From positions 1 through 48,732 of the forward strand of contig NZ_LSFI01000018.1 in assembly GCF_001642325.1 (NCBI RefSeq): a stretch of DNA of 48,732 nt. The letters run 5' to 3'. Position 1 is the first letter of the stretch, and each line of letters begins with the position of its first letter. Origin of the DNA: Thermodesulfatator autotrophicus. Its GTDB lineage: Bacteria > Desulfobacterota > Thermodesulfobacteria > Thermodesulfobacteriales > Thermodesulfatatoraceae. A program made the position numbers and the translations under genes. The notes under the pieces are model-generated. The model made no database searches. It was not told where the DNA came from and saw only the letters and a list, made by a program, of their open reading frames with translations. Of the stretch, positions 8,390-15,932 are shown piece after piece.

Positions 8390-9109
8390 TTAACTTCTCA
8401 CACGGGTTAAAACTTCATTTACCCAGGCGGGAACAATTTTTGAGGCTGGTCCGTAATGATGTTCGTGGAAATAATCAGCCATAGCTGAAGGTTCTAAGTT
8501 TAGCTCCACACACCAGGCTCCAGCTTCCCTGGCAATTACCACAAAGCCTGCCGCCGGATAAACAGTACCTGAAGTTCCAATGGCCACGAAAAGGTCACAT
8601 TCCTTCAAAGCCCTGTAAATCTTATCCAGATAAAAAGGCGTTTCACCAAACCAGACCACATGAGGACGAAGGGTCCCCTCCCGACCACATTTAGGGCACC
8701 TTGTTTCCGGAAAAATTTCTCCTTCTTCTTTAAAGATAGCTTCACAGGCCTCACAACGAACTTTTAGCAACTCTCCGTGCATGTGAAGCACTTTGCGACT
8801 ACCAGCTCTTTCGTGCAAATCATCAACATTCTGGGTTACCAGAAGAACTTCTCCGGGAAACTCGCGCTCAAGGCGGGCCAGGGCATAGTGAGCAGGATTG
8901 GGCATGACCTTTAGCAGGTCCTCACGCCTCTGGTTATAAAATTCGTGCACAAACCGCGGATTCTGGCGAAAACCCTGAGGAGTAGCTACTTCTTCAAGGT
9001 TATATTTTTCCCAGAGGCCACCTTTATCGCGAAAAGTTTGAATACCTGACTCAGCGGAAATACCTGCTCCGGTGAGAATAAAAATTTTGGAAATTCGTTT
9101 GATATCCAT
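8390..9109 (-). CDS. cobB: NAD-dependent protein deacylase, sirtuin family
   Basis: Removes acyl groups from lysines using NAD. The 239-residue protein has the sirtuin signature FILTGAGISAESGIQTFRD, the TQNVDDLHERAG segment, the catalytic histidine in VLHMHGEL, and a zinc site made of CEAC and CPKC. The FYNQRR segment supplies the Tyr-x-x-Arg pair that marks class III enzymes with desuccinylase or demalonylase ability, as in CobB and SIRT5. It lies 14 bases after the DIPP synthase gene on the same strand. No strong ribosome binding site is visible. Confidence 0.93.
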   Translation of the reverse strand: MDIKRISKIFILTGAGISAESGIQTFRDKGGLWEKYNLEEVATPQGFRQNPRFVHEFYNQRREDLLKVMPNPAHYALARLEREFPGEVLLVTQNVDDLHERAGSRKVLHMHGELLKVRCEACEAIFKEEGEIFPETRCPKCGREGTLRPHVVWFGETPFYLDKIYRALKECDLFVAIGTSGTVYPAAGFVVIAREAGAWCVELNLEPSAMADYFHEHHYGPASKIVPAWVNEVLTRVRS

Positions 9110-9123
9110 CAGTTTTAAAATAG

Positions 9124-9981
9124 CTAAAATTTGGAGTCAGGCAAAATTTTTTCTCTTTTTATAGTAACCAGATAAATGGTCAAAAAGACTCTAGCGTTAC
9201 AAACCAGAGCCAGAATCCAAAAAAGTTCTTTCCAGAGCCCTAAAATCACCATTATCATAATGAAAAATACTCGCTCATCTCTTTTCCCGGGGATTTTTCG
9301 CAAAAGGGGTATATCTTCATAAATATCCCTTTGAAAGGCCCCTTTGTATCTTTCAGCCGTATAGCTCACCATAAAACTTCCGAAGATAGCAGCTAGAGCC
9401 ATGGCCTGGTCTATAAGATTTTCAGGCTGCCAAAGAAGAAAAAGCCCGGCTAAGAAAGAAAAATCAACCAGGCGATCAAGCACCGAATCAAGCCACCCCC
9501 CAAAGGGACTTTCTCTTAGGCTTGCTCGTGCTATTTCCCCATCTATGCCATCAAGAGCCGAGCTTAACTGGTACAAAATAGCCCCTAAAACCGGATTAAA
9601 AAAAAGCAAAAAACTGGCCAGTATTCCCAGGAAAGTGGTCAAAACCGTGGCTTTATTGGGGGTCAAATAGTTTATGACTTTACTGCTAACCCAGGTAGAT
9701 AGACGGCGGTTGATAGTCCGTGAAATAAACCCGTCTCCTTTACCTTTAACTGCCATTTTTACCAGAAGCCTGGTGGCCCTTGCCAGGTCCTCAGGAGTAT
9801 CTATATCCATCCAGAAATAGCCTGACACAAAACTACAGGGGATTTTGGCCCGCGAGAGACACTCTGAGAGCGAAAGTTCTTCTTTATCAGCCAGAAGTTT
9901 CTCTACATCTTCAAAAACGCAAGGCTCAAGCACGAAAAAGCCCGTATCAAAGCCCGTATATTCTTCAAGGTCTTTGGCCAA
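9124..9981 (-). CDS. C-terminal part of frameshifted cytidylyltransferase/DIPP synthase: CDP-alcohol phosphatidyltransferase domain
   Basis: In the intact family this domain joins CDP-inositol to inositol phosphate, forming phosphorylated di-myo-inositol phosphate, a solute of thermophiles. The full CDP-alcohol phosphotransferase motif is present: D-x2-DG-x2-AR-x8-G-x3-D-x3-D, beginning LDGIDGEIARASL. Several membrane helices follow and precede it. The frame is open upstream to about 10,066 and encodes the missing end of the nucleotidyltransferase domain (GAILDEKGLYIDHQEATKAI), so a TTG start at 9981 is only formal. It should be read together with the next entry as one gene of roughly 434 codons broken by a one-base shift. 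Confidence 0.85.
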   Translation of the reverse strand: MAKDLEEYTGFDTGFFVLEPCVFEDVEKLLADKEELSLSECLSRAKIPCSFVSGYFWMDIDTPEDLARATRLLVKMAVKGKGDGFISRTINRRLSTWVSSKVINYLTPNKATVLTTFLGILASFLLFFNPVLGAILYQLSSALDGIDGEIARASLRESPFGGWLDSVLDRLVDFSFLAGLFLLWQPENLIDQAMALAAIFGSFMVSYTAERYKGAFQRDIYEDIPLLRKIPGKRDERVFFIMIMVILGLWKELFWILALVCNARVFLTIYLVTIKREKILPDSKF

Positions 9982-10427
9982 ACGAACAATACGTCCTTCT
10001 TGGCAAATGGCCTTGGTGGCCTCCTGGTGGTCAATATATAAGCCCTTTTCGTCAAGAATAGCCCCCTTTTAGTCAAAGCCCTAGCCACAAATGCAGGCTC
10101 ATAAACATGGTCTCCCATGGTCAACACAAAAGGCCCGAAAACATAATCTTTGGCCAGGGAAAAAGAATAACCATTCCCTCTTTCAGGAAAGGGATTTTCC
10201 ACTAACACTATCTTGAATTGAGGATTTTCTTTTACAAAATTCTGGTAAAATGTCCGGTGAGAAGGATTTATTACCAGGACAAATTTTTTAATACCGTGCT
10301 TTTGAAGGAGAAAGAGATGGCGATAAAGGAGTTCCCGGCCAGCCACTTTAAGAAGCGGTTTAGGATAATTCTCAGTATAAGGGCGCAGGCGTGTTCCCAA
10401 ACCTGCCGCAAGAATCACCGCTTCCAT
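9903..10427 (-). CDS. N-terminal part of frameshifted cytidylyltransferase/DIPP synthase: nucleotidyltransferase domain
   Basis: Starts at an ATG (10425-10427) with a strong GAGGAGG site. The first 120 residues are a sugar-nucleotidyltransferase fold: MEAVILAAGLGTRLRPYTEN, then PKPLLKVAGRELL, and the metal-binding VLTMGDHVYEP. In the fused family it makes CDP-inositol from inositol 1-phosphate and CTP. After ALTKRG the frame runs into unrelated sequence and stops at 9903, while the family sequence continues in the -1 frame. No inositol-1-phosphate synthase gene is in the window. The alternatives are a sequencing error, a real mutation, or slippage. Confidence 0.85.
   Translation of the reverse strand: MEAVILAAGLGTRLRPYTENYPKPLLKVAGRELLYRHLFLLQKHGIKKFVLVINPSHRTFYQNFVKENPQFKIVLVENPFPERGNGYSFSLAKDYVFGPFVLTMGDHVYEPAFVARALTKRGLFLTKRAYILTTRRPPRPFAKKDVLFVWPKTLKNIRALIRAFSCLSLAFLKM
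10062..10070 (-). other. Frameshift site in a G5 homopolymer
   Basis: On the minus strand the run is AAAAGGGGG. One extra G, or a -1 slip of the glycine tRNA on GGG, joins ...ALTKRG to AILDEKGLYID and restores a continuous two-domain protein. A TAA in the second frame lies just upstream of the run, which limits where the shift can occur. Confidence 0.75.
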
Positions 10428-10443
10428 AAGTAACCTCCTCGCC

Positions 10444-11289
10444 ATGGTTGACGAATTAAATATAAGCACTCTTACCGCTGGACCAATAATTTCTCTACAT
10501 CCTTTAGTAAAGGCTGACTTTAACTTCTGGGCTTTTTCAGCGATAAATGACGAGCTACTTTCTTGTTTTTCCCGGGCAAGAATCGTTATCTGGCCTCAGG
10601 TTTTTCCCTCTCAGTTTTATTTTTACGCCTGCCAAATGGGCTTACACTCTTTCCCAAATTACGAAGCACGGTTTAAGTTCCCAGGCAAAAGTGGACAGAT
10701 GCTCCTTTTTAAATCCCTTGGTTTACCCTATCCTGAAACCATTTTTTTCCCAAAACTAGCCGCCCTTGGAGAACATCCAGATGCTATTAGCGTTAACTTC
10801 CCTCCTTTTCCTTTTGTACTCAAGACCGATGACGAACACGAAGGCCAGGGTGTTTTCCTTGTTAAAGACGAAAAGACCTGGCAAACGGCTCTAAGCCATA
10901 TAAAGAAAAGAGAAAGAGAAGGCCATTTTGGTTTTTTAATACAGGAGTTTTTACAAGCCCCTTACGACTTACGCGTGGTGGTAATAGGTAAGGAATTTTT
11001 GCCATTCTGGCGAGCCCTGGGGCCTGATTTTAAAACCAACCTTGCCCAGGGAGGAAAACCTATTTCCTGTCCAGAAAAGCCCCTTGAAACCCAGGCCCTT
11101 TCTCTTACCCACGAACTTTGCCAAAAAACGGGCATTAACCTTGCCGCCATTGATTTTTTAATTCACTCCCAAAAAGGGACTGTTTTAAATGAAATAAATT
11201 ATGTTTTTGGAAGGCGCCTATTAGGAAACTCTTTCAACGAATTGTTTTTTAAAGCTGTAAAGGACTTTCTCCGCTCCCTTGAAAAATAA
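10444..11289 (+). CDS. ATP-grasp protein, RimK-like
   Basis: A 281-residue ATP-grasp ligase-like protein. From about residue 75 it shows KSGQMLLFKSLGLPYPET, the ATP-binding strand FPFVLKTDDEHEGQGVFLV with its glycine-rich loop, FLIQEFLQAPYDLRVVVIG, and the C-terminal metal-binding LAAIDFLIHSQKG and VLNEINYVFG. These match the RimK/LysX type of carboxylate-amine ligase, but the substrate is unknown. The ATG lies 16 bases from the divergent cytidylyltransferase start. That leaves no room for a separate promoter or a good ribosome binding site, so a later start is possible. Confidence 0.8.
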   Translation: MVDELNISTLTAGPIISLHPLVKADFNFWAFSAINDELLSCFSRARIVIWPQVFPSQFYFYACQMGLHSFPNYEARFKFPGKSGQMLLFKSLGLPYPETIFFPKLAALGEHPDAISVNFPPFPFVLKTDDEHEGQGVFLVKDEKTWQTALSHIKKREREGHFGFLIQEFLQAPYDLRVVVIGKEFLPFWRALGPDFKTNLAQGGKPISCPEKPLETQALSLTHELCQKTGINLAAIDFLIHSQKGTVLNEINYVFGRRLLGNSFNELFFKAVKDFLRSLEK

Positions 11290-11316
11290 TTTAACTGAAA
11301 AATACCAAAATGAGAC

Positions 11317-11637
11317 CTCTGCAAAATATTTTAATTGCGCGTTTCATTTATTCTTGGGACTGCTTCGCTTGTCCCGAGCGAAGCGGGGATCTCCTCTCTG
11401 TGACAAATGAGCTGTCATTGCAAGCGAAGCAATCTGATAATCCCTGAGACTGCTTCGTCGCGCTTGCGCGCTCCTCGCAGTGACAATGTGGAAAAGGTTC
11501 CTCGCAGTGACAGGCAAAGATGTCATTGCGAGCCACGTTCCCCTCCTCGTCATTGCAAGCGAAGCGAAGCAATCCCTGTCGCAAGGGGCCAGTCGCCGTG
11601 AGGACCTCAATCTAATGTTTTAGAATTTGGCAAAGGC
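11317..11637. repeat. MITE-like palindromic repeat, type A
   Basis: Fills the 355-base gap between the ATP-grasp and histidine kinase genes. It contains several copies of the core GTCATTGCGAGC/GAAGCAATC in both orientations. One edge reads CTGCAAAATATTTTAATTG, and the other, reverse-complemented, GCCTTTGCCAAATTCTAAAA, giving imperfect inverted ends. Open frames through it are rich in CHCEE/SLAMT-like strings and are repeat translations, not proteins. Confidence 0.8.
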
Positions 11638-11644
11638 TCCAAAA

Positions 11645-12661
11645 TCATAAAATTCTGGGAAGCCATATTTCCACTTTTGTCCCTTCCCCTTCTACACTGC
11701 TAATCTTTACTTTCCCGCTGGCTTCCTCTACCCATTCTTTAACCATTGCTAAGCCCAAACCTGCTCCTTTTCTCTTGGTGCTAAAATGAGGCTCAAATAA
11801 TTTATGAAGTAATTCTTTTTTTATTCCCCTTCCGTTATCTTCCACAGAAATAACAACGCAGTCATCTTCTTCGGAACAGGAAAGGATTATCTCTCCTGGC
11901 CCAGAAATAGCCTGCATGGCATTAAAAACCAGGTTCAAGATAATTTGTTCTAACCTCCCTTTATTGAAAAAAATATTACCAGCATAAGGGTTTAAAATAA
12001 TTTTTAAGTTTATTTCTGGTGGTACCAGGGCTTTAAGAAGAGGTCTCATTTCCTGAAAAATCTGATTAACATTAATGAAGGCGGTATCAGAGCTATTAGC
12101 ATTAGAAGATATACTAGAAATTTTTTGGGCAATTTGAGCTACATTATCAAGAATAGTTTTTACTTTTTGGCATTTTCTCCGCAGATTAGGATTATCCTTG
12201 ACATACATAGTTAACAGCTCAAGCTCTCCCAGAGCAGCTGTAAGCATATTTTTAATATCATGGCTTAACCCCACCGCTAATTGCCCCATGGTCTCAAAAT
12301 AAAGGTTCAGGTCTTCTGTGGTAAGAGATGAGCCTTTAGGGCTTTCTATAGCCAGGTGCCAGAGGGCCACCACTTCATTATTTCTTATCACTGGACTCAC
12401 AATTACCATAAATTCTTTTTGAAGAGCTTCAGTTTGCATAATGGCCCAGCTGGTCTTTTTAGTGGTAAGGGCCTTTAGAGCCGGACAATTTTTAGGAGGC
12501 TCTTCACTTTGGTGGATTATTTTATAACAGGGCAGTTTCTCATATTCAGGGAATATCTTTTGTAAGGAATTATTTCCCCATAAAATCTCAAGGTCTGGAG
12601 AAAGAAGAAAAAACAATTCTGGGATATCAGCTAAAAACTGCAGGGCTTTTGCACTGTCCAT
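11645..12661 (-). CDS. PAS-domain histidine kinase without membrane segments
   Basis: A soluble sensor kinase of 338 residues from the ATG at 12659-12661; an in-frame TTG at 12691 is a possible earlier start. An N-terminal PAS-like domain begins LQFLADIPELFFLLSPDLEI. The phosphoacceptor H-box is LAVGLSHDIKNMLTAALGEL, as in the NtrB/HydH type. The ATPase part has the N-box LIFNAMQAISG-like LVFNAMQAIS, G1 DNGRGI, and G2 GAGLGLAMVKEW. It follows fabD closely on the same strand. No response regulator is adjacent, so its partner is unknown. Confidence 0.88.
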   Translation of the reverse strand: MDSAKALQFLADIPELFFLLSPDLEILWGNNSLQKIFPEYEKLPCYKIIHQSEEPPKNCPALKALTTKKTSWAIMQTEALQKEFMVIVSPVIRNNEVVALWHLAIESPKGSSLTTEDLNLYFETMGQLAVGLSHDIKNMLTAALGELELLTMYVKDNPNLRRKCQKVKTILDNVAQIAQKISSISSNANSSDTAFINVNQIFQEMRPLLKALVPPEINLKIILNPYAGNIFFNKGRLEQIILNLVFNAMQAISGPGEIILSCSEEDDCVVISVEDNGRGIKKELLHKLFEPHFSTKRKGAGLGLAMVKEWVEEASGKVKISSVEGEGTKVEIWLPRIL

Positions 12662-12699
12662 ATAACCACTTTTCGGTCTTAAGAAAAGCAAGCTTTAAC

Positions 12700-13605
12700 T
12701 TAAATCTCTGCAGGATTTTCAATGTTGCGCAGGGAGACTTCTTGCAAAGGAAGAATCTTTTTTACCAGGCCGGTTAAGACGGTTTTAGGCCCAACTTCTA
12801 CAAATTCTCGCCCGCCTGCTGCGAAAATATTTTCTATTTCCTCCACCCAGCGAACCGGACTTTCTATTTGTTCACCCATTAACTCTTTAATTTTTTTTGG
12901 ATCATCTTCCCTTTTAGCTGAAACATTGGAGAAAAATATTCTTTGAGGTGGGTTAAAAGGGATCTCTCGTAAAAAGGCTTTGAAGTCACGCGCCGCTTGA
13001 GCCATAAGAGGGCTATGATATGCCCCACTTACCTTTAGTTTAACTACCCGCGCCCCGGCCTCTTTAGCCAGAAAAGCGGCATAAGAGGCCGCTTCTTTCT
13101 CGCCGGTAATCACAATCTGGACCGGAGTATTATGGTTGGCCAAAGTGACCGTCCCTTTTGTTTGTGCCTTTAAGAGAAGCTCTTCAAGTTTTTCGCGAGA
13201 AAGCCCAATCACCGCATACATCTCACCAGGATTTCTTTCAGCCTCCCGTTCCATTAATTCACCGCGTTTCAAAACCAGACGAAAGACATCCTCCAAAGAA
13301 ACGATCCCTGCGGCGTAAAGAGCGCTATATTCACCAAGGCTATGGCCACAAACTATGTCCGGAAAAAAATTTTTCTCCTGTAAGGCCTCATAAATAGCCA
13401 GGTTAACCGCAGTGAGCGCAGGCTGGAGGTTTAGGGTGCGCGTAAGCTCTTCCAGCGGGCCTTCAAAGCATAGCTTTCTGATAGGAAGCCCGGTTATTTT
13501 TTCAGCTATTTCAAAGACCCGCTTGGCTTCAGCAGAGCTTTCATAAGCAGCTTTTCCCATACCTACATACTGAGAACCCTGGCCTGGAAACATAAAAACC
13601 CGCAT
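12700..13605 (-). CDS. fabD: Malonyl-CoA:ACP transacylase
   Basis: Loads malonyl groups on acyl carrier protein for fatty acid synthesis. The 301-residue product starts VFMFPGQGSQYVGMGK, has the catalytic serine in CGHSLGEYSALYAAG, and the second histidine in VSGAYHSPLM. The C-terminal FVEVGPKTVLTGLVKK is also typical. Its start follows the GcvH-like stop by two bases. The rest of the fatty acid cluster (fabH, fabG, acpP) is not present here. Confidence 0.96.
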   Translation of the reverse strand: MRVFMFPGQGSQYVGMGKAAYESSAEAKRVFEIAEKITGLPIRKLCFEGPLEELTRTLNLQPALTAVNLAIYEALQEKNFFPDIVCGHSLGEYSALYAAGIVSLEDVFRLVLKRGELMEREAERNPGEMYAVIGLSREKLEELLLKAQTKGTVTLANHNTPVQIVITGEKEAASYAAFLAKEAGARVVKLKVSGAYHSPLMAQAARDFKAFLREIPFNPPQRIFFSNVSAKREDDPKKIKELMGEQIESPVRWVEEIENIFAAGGREFVEVGPKTVLTGLVKKILPLQEVSLRNIENPAEI

Positions 13606-13607
13606 AA

Positions 13608-14039
13608 TTACTCCTCTTCTTCAAAATCAAAAGGTTCTTCTTCAATTAGAAGCTCTTCTCCAGCCGTAACCTCTTCGTATTCATCAGCTGTAAGAAGCTC
13701 TTCAAGTTCATCAGGGTCTGATAGTTTTACTTTAAGAATCCAGCCTTCTTCATAAGGGTCCTCATTAATCAAATCAGGTGAATCAAGAAGATCCTCGTTA
13801 ATCTCCACTACATCTCCACTTACAGGGGCCACCAGGTCAAATACTCCCTGAGCCGACTCAATGCTACCAAAAACCTCATCTTTAATTAATTCGTCGCCTT
13901 CGTCAGGGAGCTCAAGGTCAATTATTTCGCCAAGCTTGAGCTGGCCAAAATCTGTCAAACCAATAAGAACTGAACCTCGCCCCTTCTTTTTTACCCAAAG
14001 ATGATTTTCTGAATAAAGCCTGTCCTGAGGGATTTCCAT
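13608..14039 (-). CDS. GcvH-like protein lacking the lipoyl lysine
   Basis: A 143-residue protein with the full glycine-cleavage H-protein fold: DRLYSENHLWVKKKG, IGLTDFGQLKLGEI, then VAPVSGDVVEIN and a DSPDLINEDPYEEGWI segment. The swinging-arm motif is usually ESVKAASD; here it reads ESAQGVFD, with glutamine in place of the lysine that carries lipoate. It therefore cannot be lipoylated at the normal site. The last dozen residues are almost all acidic. GGGAGGTGA precedes the ATG. No gcvT or gcvP is nearby. It probably has a structural or partner-binding role; the function is unknown. Confidence 0.85.
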   Translation of the reverse strand: MEIPQDRLYSENHLWVKKKGRGSVLIGLTDFGQLKLGEIIDLELPDEGDELIKDEVFGSIESAQGVFDLVAPVSGDVVEINEDLLDSPDLINEDPYEEGWILKVKLSDPDELEELLTADEYEEVTAGEELLIEEEPFDFEEEE

Positions 14040-14068
14040 AAAGTCACCTCCCTATCACTAGCTATCAC

Positions 14069-14097
14069 CGATTATCGGATTAAATCGGTTTTGACAA
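14069..14097 (-). promoter_or_regulatory. Candidate promoter for the gcvH-like/fabD/kinase operon
   Basis: On the minus strand TTGTCA (14092-14097), a 17-base spacer, and TAATCG (14069-14074), some 30 bases before the ATG. The region also holds an inverted CCGAT/ATCGG pair that could be a regulator site. The -10 is weak. Confidence 0.35.
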
Positions 14098-14111
14098 GAG
14101 TTTTTTAAAAC

Positions 14112-15083
14112 TTAACCTCCAATACTTCGCATAAGCCTTCTGGGGAACAAGTCAAGAGATCTCTGAGATGGTTTTTTGGCAACGGCTTTTATAAAAGCTT
14201 CCTTTAAAGCCTTTTCTGAGGAATCTTCTCTTAATGATGGTTTCAAGTCAATCTCTTCGTCAGAGAAAAGGCATAAGCGCAAACGCCCCTCAGGGGTTAA
14301 GCGCAGGCGATTACATTTATTACAGAAATGATTACTTATGGCTGAAATAAAGCCTATACTTCCTTTAGCTCCAGGAAGGGAAAAAACTTTAGCTGGGCCT
14401 GCCCCTATTTTAGGAGCAGGTAATAATTTGCCAAAAGCTTCTTTTAGTTTCTTTTCTGTTTCCGCGATGGGGATAAAAAGGTTCTCTTCCCAGGATGCTC
14501 CAGTCCCAATGGGCATAAATTCTATAAACCTTACTTCAAGAGGTTCTTCCAGTGTCAACCTTGCCATTTCAACTACTTCATCGTCATTTATGCCTCGCAT
14601 AATCACCATGTTGATTTTTACCGGAGAAAAACCCACTTCTAAAGCCTTTTTTATACCTGAGAGAACCTCATCCAAGGCATCTACGCCACAAATTTCTTTA
14701 TATCTCTCCCGGTCAAGGGTATCCAAACTTATGTTAACTCTCCTTAGCCCCGCTTTTTTAAGACTTTCCGCCAGGGAAGCCAGAAGAAGGCCATTGGTGG
14801 TTAAAGCCAGGTCTTCAAGACCTGGAATCTTTGCCAAATTAGCTATAAAAGAAACAAAGTCTTTCCGTACCAAGGGTTCGCCGCCGGTTAAGCGAATACG
14901 TTTAATCCCTACAGATACGGCCGCCTGGATAACCCGGTAAAGCTCTTCATAAGAAAGAATCTCTTCAGCAGGAAGTTTGGCAAAAGAGTCTTTACTAGAA
15001 CAATAAAAACAGCGCAGATTACAGCGATCCGTGATGGAAACACGTAGATAGGTAATCTTGCGGCCGTGGGAATCTATAAGCAT
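14112..15083 (-). CDS. moaA: GTP 3',8-cyclase MoaA
   Basis: Radical SAM enzyme that starts molybdopterin synthesis from GTP. The 323-residue product has the N-terminal cluster motif in SITDRCNLRCFYCSS (C-x3-C-x2-C), the RLTGGEPLVRKD strand, and the C-terminal cluster cysteines in ISNHFCNKCNRLRLTPEG and LRLCLF. The usual C-terminal GG is present in RSIGG. Its ATG overlaps the DUF4416 gene by 10 bases. With mog at 4.1 kb it shows an active pterin cofactor pathway. Confidence 0.96.
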   Translation of the reverse strand: MLIDSHGRKITYLRVSITDRCNLRCFYCSSKDSFAKLPAEEILSYEELYRVIQAAVSVGIKRIRLTGGEPLVRKDFVSFIANLAKIPGLEDLALTTNGLLLASLAESLKKAGLRRVNISLDTLDRERYKEICGVDALDEVLSGIKKALEVGFSPVKINMVIMRGINDDEVVEMARLTLEEPLEVRFIEFMPIGTGASWEENLFIPIAETEKKLKEAFGKLLPAPKIGAGPAKVFSLPGAKGSIGFISAISNHFCNKCNRLRLTPEGRLRLCLFSDEEIDLKPSLREDSSEKALKEAFIKAVAKKPSQRSLDLFPRRLMRSIGG

Positions 15084-15604
15084 AACTTAAGTTTTTCCCT
15101 ATAGCGTTTTCTGGCTTCACGAAACAAGGCCTTAACGTTTTCAGACGCATAATCAGGATAAGTCCAGGGGAGAGAAACAAAGTCACCCTTAGTATAAATC
15201 ATGGTCACTTCACCATAAACATAATCACCAAGGTAAAGGCGATGAGAAAAATTTTTAAATGTTACCAATACCAATTTCTCTAGCAAAAGATAGCCTGGGT
15301 CAATATTTACCAGACGATTACCATTTTTACTAAAAGACTTTTCAAGCTTCCAGGCCAGATGCTTTATAGGCACTATCCTCTCTTGAGGAATGAGTTCTTT
15401 AAAAAAGATGAAACGCCTAACCAGGCCTTTTCCAAACTCTTTTTCGTAATAGTCAGTCCAGTCAAAAGGCAATAAAGGACTCTTAAAATCTATGGGACCA
15501 AGAATATCAGCCAGTTTTTGACTCACTTCATCTATAAGGACTTCATCCCGCGCAAATATACTGAAAAACAATTGAGCCAGAGCAGGCTTTTGAGGGCTAC
15601 TCAT
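15074..15604 (-). CDS. DUF4416 family protein
   Basis: A 176-residue protein of unknown function, recognisable as DUF4416 by FSIFARDEVLIDEVSQKL, FDWTDYYEKEFG, NIDPGYLLLEKLVLVTFK and the C-terminal LPWTYPDYASE. The family is common in deltaproteobacterial lineages. It overlaps the Trm112-like gene upstream by eight bases and moaA downstream by ten, so the three are one transcription unit. No membrane segment or signal peptide is seen. Confidence 0.85.
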   Translation of the reverse strand: MSSPQKPALAQLFFSIFARDEVLIDEVSQKLADILGPIDFKSPLLPFDWTDYYEKEFGKGLVRRFIFFKELIPQERIVPIKHLAWKLEKSFSKNGNRLVNIDPGYLLLEKLVLVTFKNFSHRLYLGDYVYGEVTMIYTKGDFVSLPWTYPDYASENVKALFREARKRYREKLKLCL

Positions 15605-15815
15605 CTCTTTCAGATTTGACCTTAAGCTCTATTTTCTGAGCCTCCTCTTCAAGCATGATAGGGATACCATCTCTAACCTCATAAAGCAAAGCACATTTAA
15701 AACAAACAAGACCACCCCTCTCTTCATCAACAGTAAGGTCTCCTTTGCATTTTGGGCAGGCTAACACGGCTAAAAGCTCCTGAGGAATAAGACTTACCAA
15801 AAGGCCACCAAACAT
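15597..15815 (-). CDS. Trm112-like / UPF0434 zinc-ribbon protein
   Basis: A 72-residue protein with the small zinc-ribbon fold: LLAVLACPKCKGDLT, then GLVCFKCALLYEVRDGIPIML, which is the usual Trm112/YcaR signature with four cysteines. In eukaryotes Trm112 activates methyltransferases; the bacterial role is not established. GGAGG lies six bases before the ATG, which fixes the start. It leads the DUF4416-moaA unit. Confidence 0.88.
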   Translation of the reverse strand: MFGGLLVSLIPQELLAVLACPKCKGDLTVDEERGGLVCFKCALLYEVRDGIPIMLEEEAQKIELKVKSERDE

Positions 15816-15932
15816 ACACGCCTCCTTTATGCTTTGCTTTTAAATCTAAGATTCTTTTGAAGTTTAAACAAGCGCTGTTTTCTATATAGAGCCTACCTGG
15901 CCAAGTTTTCTTCTTTTTGGTAAGCTTTGTTT

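Noticed and set aside
11344-11610. Open frames rich in CHCEE, SLAMT and ARNDR-like strings on both strands (also at 17.6, 37.6, 45.6 and 48.4 kb)
   Set aside because: They are translations of the palindromic repeat and recur in several frames at each copy; no start signals or conserved protein features.
11290-11644. CRISPR array, because of repeated short units
   Set aside because: Units are inverted, irregularly spaced and of variable length, with no uniform spacers and no cas genes in the window.
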